Positions 34,801 through 43,072 of a stretch of DNA of 64,000 nt are shown here, piece by piece (position 1 is the stretch's first letter; the number at the start of each line of letters is the position of its first letter). The translations under genes and the position numbers were made by a program. Location: contig CBDIDH010000002.1 of the NCBI GenBank assembly GCA_965277595.1, positions 3,596,001-3,660,000 of the forward strand, written 5' to 3'. Source of the stretch: CBDIDH01 sp965277595. Lineage in GTDB: Bacteria > Planctomycetota > Planctomycetia > Isosphaerales > Isosphaeraceae. Below the pieces are notes generated by a model, which was given only the letters and a program-made list of their open reading frames with translations, ran no database searches and was not told where the DNA came from.

Positions 34801-36309
34801 GCGACAACAGACAACCTTCGCGGTCAGGCTCTATTTGGTTTGGCGCGTGCTTATGAAGCCCAGAAGCTCTGGGTACCGGCGCGCGATGCCTACGCGCAGG
34901 CCCTCACCCGGTTTCCGAACGTGGCCGTGAACGCGGAGGAACCGAGGTCGGAATCCACCCTGGGAACTCTGGTTGCCCGACGACTCGCCGAGCCCCCCTT
35001 TGACCGGATGACCGCCGATCGGGCCGAGCCGAACATTTCCGTTCCGCTCGTCCGACGCTGGGGACTTCGGCTCGATGGACCCGTCCGACCCCTCGCCGCC
35101 GAGGGCGTTCCTCCATCGACAGACGCCGGTCGCGTCTTCCTCGTGCAAGGGACCCTGGTCAGGCCGATCAATTCCAACTCGGGAAGCTCGAAGTGGTCGG
35201 TGGACCTGGAAGGAAATCCCGTCTGGGCCGGCTATCTGGATGACCGCGTGCTCGCGGCGTCGGAAACGAGGGTCGTGGCCCTTGGCCTGGACAAGGGACA
35301 ACTCCTCTGGACGTTCGACGCGGCGACTCCCGGAACGCCCCGACGCGGTCCCAACCCGTATGCTCGCCCCGAGCCCGCGACGAAGCCCTCGAATGACCCG
35401 CCAGGCAAGCTCCATGAATTTCGGATCGTCGGCAATCGGGTCTTCTGCCTCCGAGGCGACCGCGAGTTGCTCGCCCTCGATGGAGACAGCGGGCTGATTG
35501 ACTGGTCCTACAGCGCCCCAGGCGGAACGATCACCCCCCACCTGCTCATCGGTCCCCAGCGCATCGTTCTTCAAACACGGAAGCCGAACGAGATCCTCGT
35601 CCTCGACACGGCGACGGGGCGTCGGCACGCGGAATATCCCCAGACGGAAGACGAGGAGTGGGTCCGCGATCCCTTGCCGATCGATGATGACCATGTCGTG
35701 ATCGCCGTCGATCGGCGCACCGTCGCCCGGTTTGACCTTGTCCGAGGAGTCGCCTCCTGGGTCTTTCGCGAAAGCCGCGAGATGCCCAAGAATGGTCCCC
35801 CGCGCCCCTTCGGCGATTCCGAGCGACTCTTGATCGTTCAGGATGGCAATGAATTGATCCGGCTGGATGCGGCGACGGGTGTCAAACGCTGGTCGCGACC
35901 TCTTGGCGCGGAGGATCTCAGCGAGCGGCCCGAGGCGCTGGCGATCGATGGCGATCGGGTTTACTGGGCGAGTGGGCAGTCGCTGAGCGCCGCGTCCTTG
36001 CGTGACGGCTCGCTCGTCTGGAACCAGCACCTTTCTGGGCCGGAATCGGGCTGGGTGGTGGACCTGACCGATCGTTGCGTGATGGCTTACCCGGGTCTGA
36101 CCCGACACGTCGGCGACGAGGTCGAGGGACTTCCCCTGGTCTTCCGTCGCCGCGATGATGGTCGCCTGGTGCAACGACTGCTCTTTCCCGTACCCGTGAC
36201 CGAGGTTGCCGTTCGACTCGCGCCGGGAGGGGCGGTCGTCGCGACGCAGGCCGGGCTCTGGGCGCTCGGCGAACGCCCCGAAGTGGACGCCTTGAAGGGG
36301 CCTCGTTAG
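31816..36309 (+). CDS. Large exported TPR/PQQ beta-propeller protein (BamB-like repeats)
   Basis: 1497 residues from the ATG at 31816 with GAGGAGGG upstream. The signal peptide is residues about 22-44 ('LPLVLFLGCLACLPSTLLAQ'). An N-terminal helical TPR region (about 55-260) is followed by a first PQQ-type propeller (about 290-760) with repeats such as 'YVAALDAETGATRWVRYLG' and 'AVAALDAETGAIRWVATYP'. A second TPR block (about 770-1030) and a second propeller (about 1060-1490; 'LLALDGDSGLIDWSYSAPGG', 'NELIRLDAATGVKRWSRPLG') come next. A Met/Gly tract 'MFAMGMGMGMGMGGG' loops out of the first propeller near residue 535. PQQ-like propellers without a dehydrogenase core usually act as scaffolds in the periplasm. 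Confidence 0.88.
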   Translation: MTGPRSTRAHRSENFRERKVRRIGLPLVLFLGCLACLPSTLLAQNANRAATKFYPDFSDTADALLRNAAGHVRDGQWAEAIEIYQRVIQQYGDKVARLPKTEAPVEASEDSILYVDVRQFCQRRLAALPAEARALYRSRVDTQAERWFRQGAATGDRASLRRVTDQVFNSSWGDDALDLLGDLSFQDGRFDEALSSYRQILPDQPGESSGLTYPDPGVDLARVAAKKLLCRSGLAENPPTAEDLATFARTYPNAAGALAGREGPYLSTLKAALGADHLAPPSQPDGRWPTFAGASTRTRIVAGSVDVGSLQWRVDLERVEQGRMAPIGRRGVPMPVSTRPDRALSYHPIVLGDQVIVSDDNQIRAYNLNDRPEGLQGAPAGPVKLAWEWHDEDQGGRVPQANRPQVGIPRFTLTAQGDRVFARMGLTSISMNRMGVPVSGSQSYLVAVDRATEGKKLWKKSPGEVILPHKGAENAIRNLGFEGTPVADPQNVYVAMTDRREQTSTYVAALDAETGATRWVRYLGAASTDADNMFAMGMGMGMGMGGGSSNDFGHRLLSLEGPTVYYQTNLGAVAALDAETGAIRWVATYPRLDRVNGAPHDRDLNPAVVHDGLVIVAPDDASAVYAFEAASGRLVWKTKPLPDEAKLTHLLGVARGRLIATGDRVLLFDVKNGELKHSWPDSGHGFEGFGRGILAGERIYWPTRTEIHVLDQATGLRSEPPIKLQESFQESGGNLAVGDGYLIVAQADKLVVFCQNRRLIQRYREEIARDPGRAAPHYRMAQAAEATGQDDLALASLDDASKLARPSDLIDGVSLRLATRDHQFHLLLKLGESARGRGDLSSAEQRFHQAAATARVDRDRLRARLAEADAQLGRGEAIAAVATLQGLLSEEPLRSLAVAAEGGHRTIRADLMIGDRLATILHEKGRRVYEQFDQEAQALLVKGKAAGDSRQLEEVGRSYPVSEALPQALMELGRLHDLKKRPADAARAYKRLLATATTDNLRGQALFGLARAYEAQKLWVPARDAYAQALTRFPNVAVNAEEPRSESTLGTLVARRLAEPPFDRMTADRAEPNISVPLVRRWGLRLDGPVRPLAAEGVPPSTDAGRVFLVQGTLVRPINSNSGSSKWSVDLEGNPVWAGYLDDRVLAASETRVVALGLDKGQLLWTFDAATPGTPRRGPNPYARPEPATKPSNDPPGKLHEFRIVGNRVFCLRGDRELLALDGDSGLIDWSYSAPGGTITPHLLIGPQRIVLQTRKPNEILVLDTATGRRHAEYPQTEDEEWVRDPLPIDDDHVVIAVDRRTVARFDLVRGVASWVFRESREMPKNGPPRPFGDSERLLIVQDGNELIRLDAATGVKRWSRPLGAEDLSERPEALAIDGDRVYWASGQSLSAASLRDGSLVWNQHLSGPESGWVVDLTDRCVMAYPGLTRHVGDEVEGLPLVFRRRDDGRLVQRLLFPVPVTEVAVRLAPGGAVVATQAGLWALGERPEVDALKGPR

Positions 36310-36392
36310 GCTGAACGGATCGACCAACCCAGAATTTCGCATGCTCCGCCGCAGACACTTTGGACGAAATCAACTCAGAAGGGGGTCTTTGC

Positions 36393-37475
36393 GTGAGTGA
36401 CGAGACGGCTTCCGCGGAACCGCTCCAGAACAGCGACCTGGCCGCCGTCGAACGGCTCCGGGACGCCTTCGCCGGGCTCAAGCAAGAAATGGGCAAGGTG
36501 ATCGTCGGCCAGCAGTCGGTCCTTGAAGAACTGCTCATCGCGGTCTTCGCCCGAGGGCACTGCCTCTTGATCGGCGTTCCTGGCCTGGCCAAGACGTTGA
36601 TGATTCACACCCTTGCCGACGCCTTGAACCTGACCTACAACCGGATTCAGTTCACTCCCGACCTGATGCCCTCGGACATCACCGGCACCGAGGTCATTCA
36701 GGAGGACAAGGCGACCGGCGTCCGTCAGTTCAAGTTCCTCCGAGGCCCGATCTTCTCGAACCTCGTCCTCGCCGACGAGATCAACCGAACCCCTCCCAAG
36801 ACTCAGGCCGCGCTTCTGGAAGCGATGCAGGAGCGGCAGGTCACCGTCGGCGGCGAACGGCATCGACTTCCCGACCCCTTCTTCGTCCTTGCGACCCAGA
36901 ACCCGATCGAGCAGGAAGGAACCTATCCCCTGCCCGAGGCGCAGCTCGACCGGTTCATGCTCAACATCCTCGTTGATTATCCCGAGGAAGACGAGGAGCT
37001 TGACATCGTTCGGATGACGACATCGGTCTTGAAGCCGACGGTGACCAAGGTCCTTTCCGGGTCCGACATCCTGGAGCTTCAGGAGATCGTCCGCAAGGTA
37101 CCCGTGGCCGACCACGTCAGCCGGTACGCGGTGCGAATGACCCGGGCCACCCGTCGCGAGAAGGGGAACGTTCCCGAGTTCATTCGCGATTATGTGAGCT
37201 GGGGAGCGGGGCCTCGGGCGAGTCAATACCTGGTGCTCGCCGCCAAGGCCCGCGCCGTGCTTTACGGGCGTTATTATGTCTCGACCGACGACATCCGGGC
37301 GGTCGCCGGCCCCGTGCTCAGACATCGGATCGTCACCAACTTCAACGCCGAGGCCGAGGGCCTCAAGCCCGACGACATTGTCACGCGTCTGATCAAGGCG
37401 ATCCCGGTCGACGAGCACGAGGCCGAGCAAAGTGGAAAACTACCAAAAGTATTTAAATCCGCAAACGTTGGCTAG
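36393..37475 (+). CDS. MoxR-family AAA+ ATPase
   Basis: 360 residues from the GTG at 36393, with AAGGGGG upstream; the earlier TTG at 36360 lacks a site. It shows 'MGKVIVGQQSVLEELLIAVF', Walker A 'GVPGLAKT', 'RIQFTPDLMPSDITGTEV', Walker B 'LVLADEINRTPPKTQAALLE', and sensor 'ATQNPIEQEGTYPLPEAQLD'. MoxR ATPases act as chaperones for VWA-domain partners. The gene opens a colinear cluster and overlaps the DUF58 gene by 44 bases, so the two are translationally linked. Confidence 0.95.
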   Translation: MSDETASAEPLQNSDLAAVERLRDAFAGLKQEMGKVIVGQQSVLEELLIAVFARGHCLLIGVPGLAKTLMIHTLADALNLTYNRIQFTPDLMPSDITGTEVIQEDKATGVRQFKFLRGPIFSNLVLADEINRTPPKTQAALLEAMQERQVTVGGERHRLPDPFFVLATQNPIEQEGTYPLPEAQLDRFMLNILVDYPEEDEELDIVRMTTSVLKPTVTKVLSGSDILELQEIVRKVPVADHVSRYAVRMTRATRREKGNVPEFIRDYVSWGAGPRASQYLVLAAKARAVLYGRYYVSTDDIRAVAGPVLRHRIVTNFNAEAEGLKPDDIVTRLIKAIPVDEHEAEQSGKLPKVFKSANVG

Positions 37476-38331
37476 CCTCGAAGGTCTCGACCTCCAGGCG
37501 CGCCTGGTGGTCGAGGGCTACGTCGCCGGGATGCACCCCAGCCCGTATCACGGATTCTCGGTCGAGTTCGCCGAGCATCGTGAGTACGTCCAGGGTGACG
37601 ACATCCGCCACGTGGACTGGAAGGTCTGGTCCAAGACCGACAAGTACTACCTGAAGCAGTACGAGGAGGAAACCAACCTCCTGCTCTATCTCTTGCTCGA
37701 CACGAGCGAGTCGATGGCGTACGCGTCGGGTAAAAATGTGTCCAAGTTCCAGTACGCGCAGATGGTCGCCGCTGCGCTGGGGTACATGGTCCTTCAGCAG
37801 CAGGACTCGGTTGGTCTCGCCACGTTTGACGACGGCGTCCGTCGCTATCTCAAACCGGCCGGGCAGCCGTCGCACCTGAAGGAGTTAATCCACCTTCTCG
37901 ACGCGACCCCCGCTCGGGCCAAGAGCGATCTCGGCATCGTCTTCCACGACCTCGCCGAAAGGTTCAAGAAGCGGGGCGTGGTCGTCATTCTCTCCGACCT
38001 CTTTGACGACGTCGCGAAGATGATCGCGGGGTTGAAACACTTTCGACACCGACGCCACGAGGTCATCGTCTTCCACGTTCTCGACCCGGCCGAGCTTGAC
38101 TTTCCTTTCCGCGACACCACCCTCTTCAAAGGACTTGAAGGGCTCCCCGACGTGCTCACCGAGCCGCAGGCCCTCCGACGCGCCTATCAGGCGGAAATCG
38201 GCGCCTATCTCGACGAACTGAAGAAGGGGTGCCGGATGATCGACATCGATTACGTCCCCCTGAGGACCGACTGGGACCTGGACGCCGCCCTGTCGAGCTA
38301 CCTCGCCGCGCGTGCGAATCGTAAGCGTTAA
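37432..38331 (+). CDS. DUF58 domain protein
   Basis: 299 residues, GTG start at 37432 inside the 3' end of the moxR gene. The DUF58 core 'GDDIRHVDWKVWSKTDKYYL' is followed by a VWA-like fold with the metal-site pattern D-x-S-x-S in 'LLDTSESMAYAS' and 'VVILSDLFDD'. It has no membrane helix or signal, so it should be cytosolic, next to the ATPase. MoxR-DUF58 pairs are nearly universal partners. Both are followed by two membrane VWA proteins in the same direction. Confidence 0.95.
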   Translation: MENYQKYLNPQTLASLEGLDLQARLVVEGYVAGMHPSPYHGFSVEFAEHREYVQGDDIRHVDWKVWSKTDKYYLKQYEEETNLLLYLLLDTSESMAYASGKNVSKFQYAQMVAAALGYMVLQQQDSVGLATFDDGVRRYLKPAGQPSHLKELIHLLDATPARAKSDLGIVFHDLAERFKKRGVVVILSDLFDDVAKMIAGLKHFRHRRHEVIVFHVLDPAELDFPFRDTTLFKGLEGLPDVLTEPQALRRAYQAEIGAYLDELKKGCRMIDIDYVPLRTDWDLDAALSSYLAARANRKR

Positions 38332-38364
38332 CGCGTTGAGTCGCCCCGGCCGCGAGGTTTTTTT

Positions 38365-40602
38365 GTGGAGACGACGTTCTTGCCGCCCATGCCAATCGTC
38401 CTCGCGCTCGGACTCGCCAACACGCCGCTCATTTACGGCCTCGCCGCGGCGTCGGTGCCGATCATCATCCACCTTTTGAACCGCCGCAAGTTTCGCGAGG
38501 TTCCCTGGGCGGCGATGCGTTTCCTCGTCGCCGCCGTTCAGAAGAATTCGAGAAAGATCCGGATCGAACAGTGGCTCTTGCTCGCCGTCCGCACGATGGT
38601 CGTCATCCTCGCGGTCACGGCGATGGCCAAGCCCTTTCTGGAAAGCGTCGGCGGCAGTCCCCTCCTCGCCGGCCATCGAACCCATCGCGTGATCGTGCTC
38701 GACGGGTCATTGAGCATGGGATATGACTCCGGCGATGGCACCCGGTTCGACCGCGCCAAGGCCCTTTCCAGCCAGCTCGTCAAGGACGCCCGACGTGGCG
38801 ACGCGATCAGCCTGATCGTCATGGGCGACCCCCCTCGGGTCGTGATCGGTGACCCCTCGCCGAACCACGACGAGGTGCTCAAGGAGATCGCCGAGGTCAC
38901 GATGCCCCACGGCGGAACCAACCTCGCCGCCAGTTTCGGCAAGGTTGACGAGGTTCTCGCGGTCTCGACGATCCCGCAAAAAGAGATCGTCTTTCTGACC
39001 GACCTCCAAACCGCGAGCTGGCGGCGTCCCGAAGCCTCGGGTGACGACGAACTCAAGCGCATCCTCGCGAAGATCGAAACGCGACACCCCAGGTCCGTCG
39101 TCATCGACCTCGGCAAGGCGGGAACCGAGAACCGGGCCGTGACCGACCTGAAGGTAAGCACGCCGGTCAACACCGTCGGAACTCCGTCCCTCGTCCGCGC
39201 CGTCGTGCATAACTACGGGCCTTCGAAGGCTGATGGCGTCGGTGTTCGCCTGATCGTGGATGGAATTCTCGGCCCCGTCCAGAACGTTGACCTGCCGGTC
39301 GGCGAGGACCAGCCGGTCGTTTTCAACCAGACCTTTACCAGTCCGGGCGACCACCTCATTGAAGTTCAGGTCGATCCCGATGCCCTCAAGCTCGACGATC
39401 GCCGTAGGCTGGCCATTCCCGTCCGCGAGCAGGTGAGCGTTCTCCTGGTCGATGGCCACTTCAAGAGCGAGCCGTTTCAGGCGGAGACCGATTACCTCGC
39501 GGCGGCCCTGAGTCCCGAATCGACCTCGACGGGCGCACCGTCGGTGATCCGCACCGAGGTCGTTCCGGAAGGGCAACTCTCCCGGCGCGAGCTTACGCCG
39601 TATGACGTGGTCATTCTCTGCAACATCGCCCAGTTTACCGAGGCTGAGGTCACCTCGCTCGAAGACTATCTCAAGCAAGGCGGAGGCGTCGTCGTCTTCG
39701 GCGGCGATCAGGTGGTTGCCGACAATTACAACCGGGTGATGGTCGTCAGCGGAGAACGCGGCAAGGAAAAAGGCGTTTTGCCCGCCTCGATCGGCCCGGG
39801 GGTGGGGGACGACTCGAAAAAGGAATCGGCGTTCGGATTCAACCCGCTCGGCTATCGACACCCGATCACCGAGCCTTTCGCCAATGAGCCTGACACGGTT
39901 CTGGCCGGTCTGACCTCGGTGAAGACCTGGCGGTTTCACAAGCTGACGATCCCCAGCGGTTCTCCGGCCAAGGTGGCTCTCGCCTTTGACAACGGCGACC
40001 CGGCGATTGTCGAAATGCCGCGCTATCGCGGAACAGTCATTCAAATCGCCACGTCGGCCGACGCCGGCTGGACCAACTGGCCCGCGCACGCGAGTTTTCC
40101 GCCGATCATGGAACAGGTCGTTTACCAGGCCGCCGCCGGTCGACTCGCCGAGCGCAACGTCAGGGTCGGCCAACCGCTCGATGAGGCCTTGCCCGGCTCG
40201 GCCGCCTCGGCGGCGGTCACCGTCGTCTTGCCCGGAGGCCGATCGGTCCCGTCAAAGCTCCAGGCTTCGGGCGGGGTCAGTCTTCTCCATTTTGAAGACA
40301 CCGAGGTCTCGGGTCCGTATCAGGTCAAGGTCGGACCCCCTTTGCCGCAAGAGTCGGTCTTCGCGGCGAATCCCGACCCGGCCGAGAGTGACCCGGCCAA
40401 GCTCGATCGCGCGGGTCTTGCCGCGGCCGTGCCAGGGTGGACCTTCGCGTATCTGACGAACTGGAAGGAACTGACGGGAAATTCCACGGCGGTCAGTCGC
40501 CGAGGCGAGCTGCACCGCCCCTTGCTTTACGCCTTGCTCGTGTTCCTCCTGCTCGAAACGTATCTGGCCTGGAGGTTCGGACACCATGCGTCTCCCGCTT
40601 GA
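38365..40602 (+). CDS. BatA-like membrane protein with VWA domain
   Basis: 745 residues, GTG start at 38365 with GAGG upstream. The N-terminal BatA motif 'AAASVPIIIHLLNRRKFREV' and 'PWAAMRFL' includes the first membrane helix; a second helix is near residues 69-88. The VWA domain shows an intact MIDAS 'VIVLDGSLSMGYDSGDGTRF' and 'FLTDLQTASW'. The middle is a CARDB-like beta domain and a class I glutamine-amidotransferase-like fold ('YDVVILCNIAQFTEAEVTSL', 'LEDYLKQGGGVVVFGGD'). A last helix lies near the C-terminus ('LLYALLVFLLLETYLAW'). It is third in the MoxR cluster. Confidence 0.9.
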   Translation: METTFLPPMPIVLALGLANTPLIYGLAAASVPIIIHLLNRRKFREVPWAAMRFLVAAVQKNSRKIRIEQWLLLAVRTMVVILAVTAMAKPFLESVGGSPLLAGHRTHRVIVLDGSLSMGYDSGDGTRFDRAKALSSQLVKDARRGDAISLIVMGDPPRVVIGDPSPNHDEVLKEIAEVTMPHGGTNLAASFGKVDEVLAVSTIPQKEIVFLTDLQTASWRRPEASGDDELKRILAKIETRHPRSVVIDLGKAGTENRAVTDLKVSTPVNTVGTPSLVRAVVHNYGPSKADGVGVRLIVDGILGPVQNVDLPVGEDQPVVFNQTFTSPGDHLIEVQVDPDALKLDDRRRLAIPVREQVSVLLVDGHFKSEPFQAETDYLAAALSPESTSTGAPSVIRTEVVPEGQLSRRELTPYDVVILCNIAQFTEAEVTSLEDYLKQGGGVVVFGGDQVVADNYNRVMVVSGERGKEKGVLPASIGPGVGDDSKKESAFGFNPLGYRHPITEPFANEPDTVLAGLTSVKTWRFHKLTIPSGSPAKVALAFDNGDPAIVEMPRYRGTVIQIATSADAGWTNWPAHASFPPIMEQVVYQAAAGRLAERNVRVGQPLDEALPGSAASAAVTVVLPGGRSVPSKLQASGGVSLLHFEDTEVSGPYQVKVGPPLPQESVFAANPDPAESDPAKLDRAGLAAAVPGWTFAYLTNWKELTGNSTAVSRRGELHRPLLYALLVFLLLETYLAWRFGHHASPA

Positions 40603-40614
40603 GGACCGCCCGTT

Positions 40615-43020
40615 GTGATCGACCGCCTTCTCCGCCTTCTGGCCGACCGGCTCGGCGTCGAACCCGCCCGGGCCGGCGAGGCGCTCGTTCCGTCGATTCG
40701 GTTCGAACAGTTGTGGCCGCAGTGGGTCACGCTCCTGGTCTTCCTCGGCTCGGCCGCGTTCATCATCTGGCTTTACCGCCGCGAGGAAGGGGTCTCGGTC
40801 GCCTATCGCCTGCTTCTGGCGATGCTCCGGGTCAGCCTTGTCGTGCTGGCGATCTTCATGCTTTCCGAGGCGGTCCTCTCGGTCGAGCGAACGGGCCTGC
40901 CCTACTTCGTTGTTCTCGTTGACGACTCGGCCAGTCAACAGGTCGCCGACCAGTACGATCAACCCAAGATCAAGGCCGCGGCCGAAGCACTCGCCAAAGA
41001 ATCCGGCCGTCCCGACGCGACCCGCTGGGCCGTCGGCGAAGGGATCTTGCGCAAAGACAACGGCAAGCTCCTCCGCGAGTTGCAGAAGCAGAACAAGGTT
41101 CGTCTCTATCTCGCCGCCGGGACGAAACGTCAGCTTGCCGAGATTGACAAGCCGGGCGACGTCGCCCCGGCGCTCGAACTTCTCGGAAAGGTCAAGCCGG
41201 ACGGTCCCCAGACCCGGCTCGGAAGCTCGGTCCGCGAGATCCTCACCGAACTCCGCGGCGCCCCTCCTTCGGCGATGCTTCTCTTGACCGACGGCCAGAC
41301 GACCGACGGCGAGGCCCTCGCCAAAGCCGCCGAGCTTGCCGCGCGCAAAGGGGTGCCGCTCTATCCGGTCGGTCTCGGCAGTCCTGAACCGGCCCGAGAC
41401 CTGGAGTTAACCGAACTTCTTGTTGACGATGTCGTCTTTGTCGAAGACCTCGTCCGGTTCCAGGCCAAGCTGCTGGCGCGCGGTTTTGAAGGGCAGGAGG
41501 TCACGCTCCGGCTCAAGGAGCGGTCGCCGGGAACGCCTCCCGAAACCGCCCGCGAGATCGACTCTCAGCGCCTCAAGGCGCCGGCGGACAATCAACCGCT
41601 CCGGGTCGAGATCGGCCACCGTCCCAGACAGACGGGTGAGGTCGTCTACACGCTCGAAGTCGACCCGAAACCAAGAGAGATTCAGGCGGATAATAACCGC
41701 ATCGAACGCGCGGTGAACGTCCGCAAGGAGAAGCTCAAGGTTCTGCTCGTCGATAGCGAGCCGCGTTACGAATATCGGTACCTGAAGAACTACCTGGAGC
41801 GTGAGGAGACGATCGACCTGAACGTCGTTCTCCTCTCGTCCGACCCCGAGTACAGCGACCAGGACCGCTCCGCCCTGCCGACCTTTCCGGCCGCCAAGGA
41901 CGAGCTTTTCAGCTATGACGTGGTTCTCCTCGGCGACGCCGACCCGGGTTTTCTGAGCGTCTCGCAGATGCAGAACCTCGCCGAGTTCGTGACCGAGAAA
42001 GGGGGAGGTCTGCTCTTCATCGCGGGCGAGGCGTTCAATCCGCTAAGCTATCGCGGCAGTCCGCTCGAAAACCTCCTGCCGATCGAACTCGCCGAGGCGC
42101 GGAATCCGTCGGCCGTCGGCAGCCCGACCGCGGCCTTTCGTCCCGAGCTAACCGCCGAGGGCCGCACCAGTCCCATCTTCCGGTTCGGCGACGACGAGGC
42201 CCAGAGCGCCCAGATCTGGCAGGCCCTTCCCGAACTTCTCTGGTACATCGAAGCCCCCCGCAAGAAGCCCGCGGCGCTCGTCCTGGCCGAGCATCCCACC
42301 CAGACCGGTTCCGACGGCCGCCTGCCGATCTTCCTCTATCAGTTCGTCGGCTCGGGCAAGGTCATGTTTAACGCCGTCGATGACACCTGGCGCTGGCGCT
42401 TTCGCGTTGGCGATCGTTATTTCGGCCGCTTCTGGATCCAGACGATCCGCTTCCTCGCTCGTTCCAAGCTGCTCGGCCAGAAACAGGCCGAGATTCAGAC
42501 CGACCGCCGCCGGTATCAGCGCAACCAGCCGATTCAGGTCCGCGTCCGGTTTCCGAACCCCGCCCAGGCGCCGACGTCGGGCGAGGTGGTCGTTCAGGTC
42601 GAACGCAAAGGCCAGGGGGCGCGCAAGCTCACGCTCAAGGCGTCTCCCGCGGCCCGCAATATCTTTGAAGGGGCCTTGCCGCAATCGGCCGAGGGGGAAT
42701 ACGAGGTCCGCCTGCTGCCGCCCCCCGTGCTTCAAGGGGCCTTGCCGACGACGACCTTCCGGGTCGACGCCCCCGCGAGCGAGATGGAACACGTTCAGAT
42801 GAACGAGCCGGAACTCGTTCGCGCGGCAAACCTGACGCATGGCGCCTTTTTCAGCCCCTTGACGGTCGACAAGCTTCTGGAAAGCCTGCCGAAGGCCGAA
42901 AAAGTCCCTCTCGATACCGATCCGCCGATCCCGCTCTGGAACACCTGGCCGGTCCTCGGCCTCTTCCTCGCGGTGCTCACGGCGGAATGGCTGTTGAGAA
43001 AACGTAAGCGAATGGTATAG
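40615..43020 (+). CDS. Second membrane VWA protein of the MoxR cluster
   Basis: 801 residues, GTG start at 40615, 12 bases after the previous stop. Two N-terminal helices ('WVTLLVFLGSAAFIIWLY' and 'LLLAMLRVSLVVLAIFML') are followed by a VWA domain with MIDAS 'VVLVDDSASQQVAD' and 'AMLLLTDGQTTDG'. An Ig-like domain and a glutamine-amidotransferase-like fold ('YDVVLLGDADPGFLSVSQMQ', 'LAEFVTEKGGGLLFIAGE') follow, and one helix lies at the C-terminus ('WPVLGLFLAVLTAEWLL') just before Lys/Arg residues. The same domain order as in the preceding gene suggests the two form a heteromeric membrane unit. Confidence 0.88.
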   Translation: MIDRLLRLLADRLGVEPARAGEALVPSIRFEQLWPQWVTLLVFLGSAAFIIWLYRREEGVSVAYRLLLAMLRVSLVVLAIFMLSEAVLSVERTGLPYFVVLVDDSASQQVADQYDQPKIKAAAEALAKESGRPDATRWAVGEGILRKDNGKLLRELQKQNKVRLYLAAGTKRQLAEIDKPGDVAPALELLGKVKPDGPQTRLGSSVREILTELRGAPPSAMLLLTDGQTTDGEALAKAAELAARKGVPLYPVGLGSPEPARDLELTELLVDDVVFVEDLVRFQAKLLARGFEGQEVTLRLKERSPGTPPETAREIDSQRLKAPADNQPLRVEIGHRPRQTGEVVYTLEVDPKPREIQADNNRIERAVNVRKEKLKVLLVDSEPRYEYRYLKNYLEREETIDLNVVLLSSDPEYSDQDRSALPTFPAAKDELFSYDVVLLGDADPGFLSVSQMQNLAEFVTEKGGGLLFIAGEAFNPLSYRGSPLENLLPIELAEARNPSAVGSPTAAFRPELTAEGRTSPIFRFGDDEAQSAQIWQALPELLWYIEAPRKKPAALVLAEHPTQTGSDGRLPIFLYQFVGSGKVMFNAVDDTWRWRFRVGDRYFGRFWIQTIRFLARSKLLGQKQAEIQTDRRRYQRNQPIQVRVRFPNPAQAPTSGEVVVQVERKGQGARKLTLKASPAARNIFEGALPQSAEGEYEVRLLPPPVLQGALPTTTFRVDAPASEMEHVQMNEPELVRAANLTHGAFFSPLTVDKLLESLPKAEKVPLDTDPPIPLWNTWPVLGLFLAVLTAEWLLRKRKRMV

Positions 43021-43072
43021 TGGTCTTTAGCATCTCATCGCGGAGCCGGCCAGCGCCGGCGGGGAGGCCGAC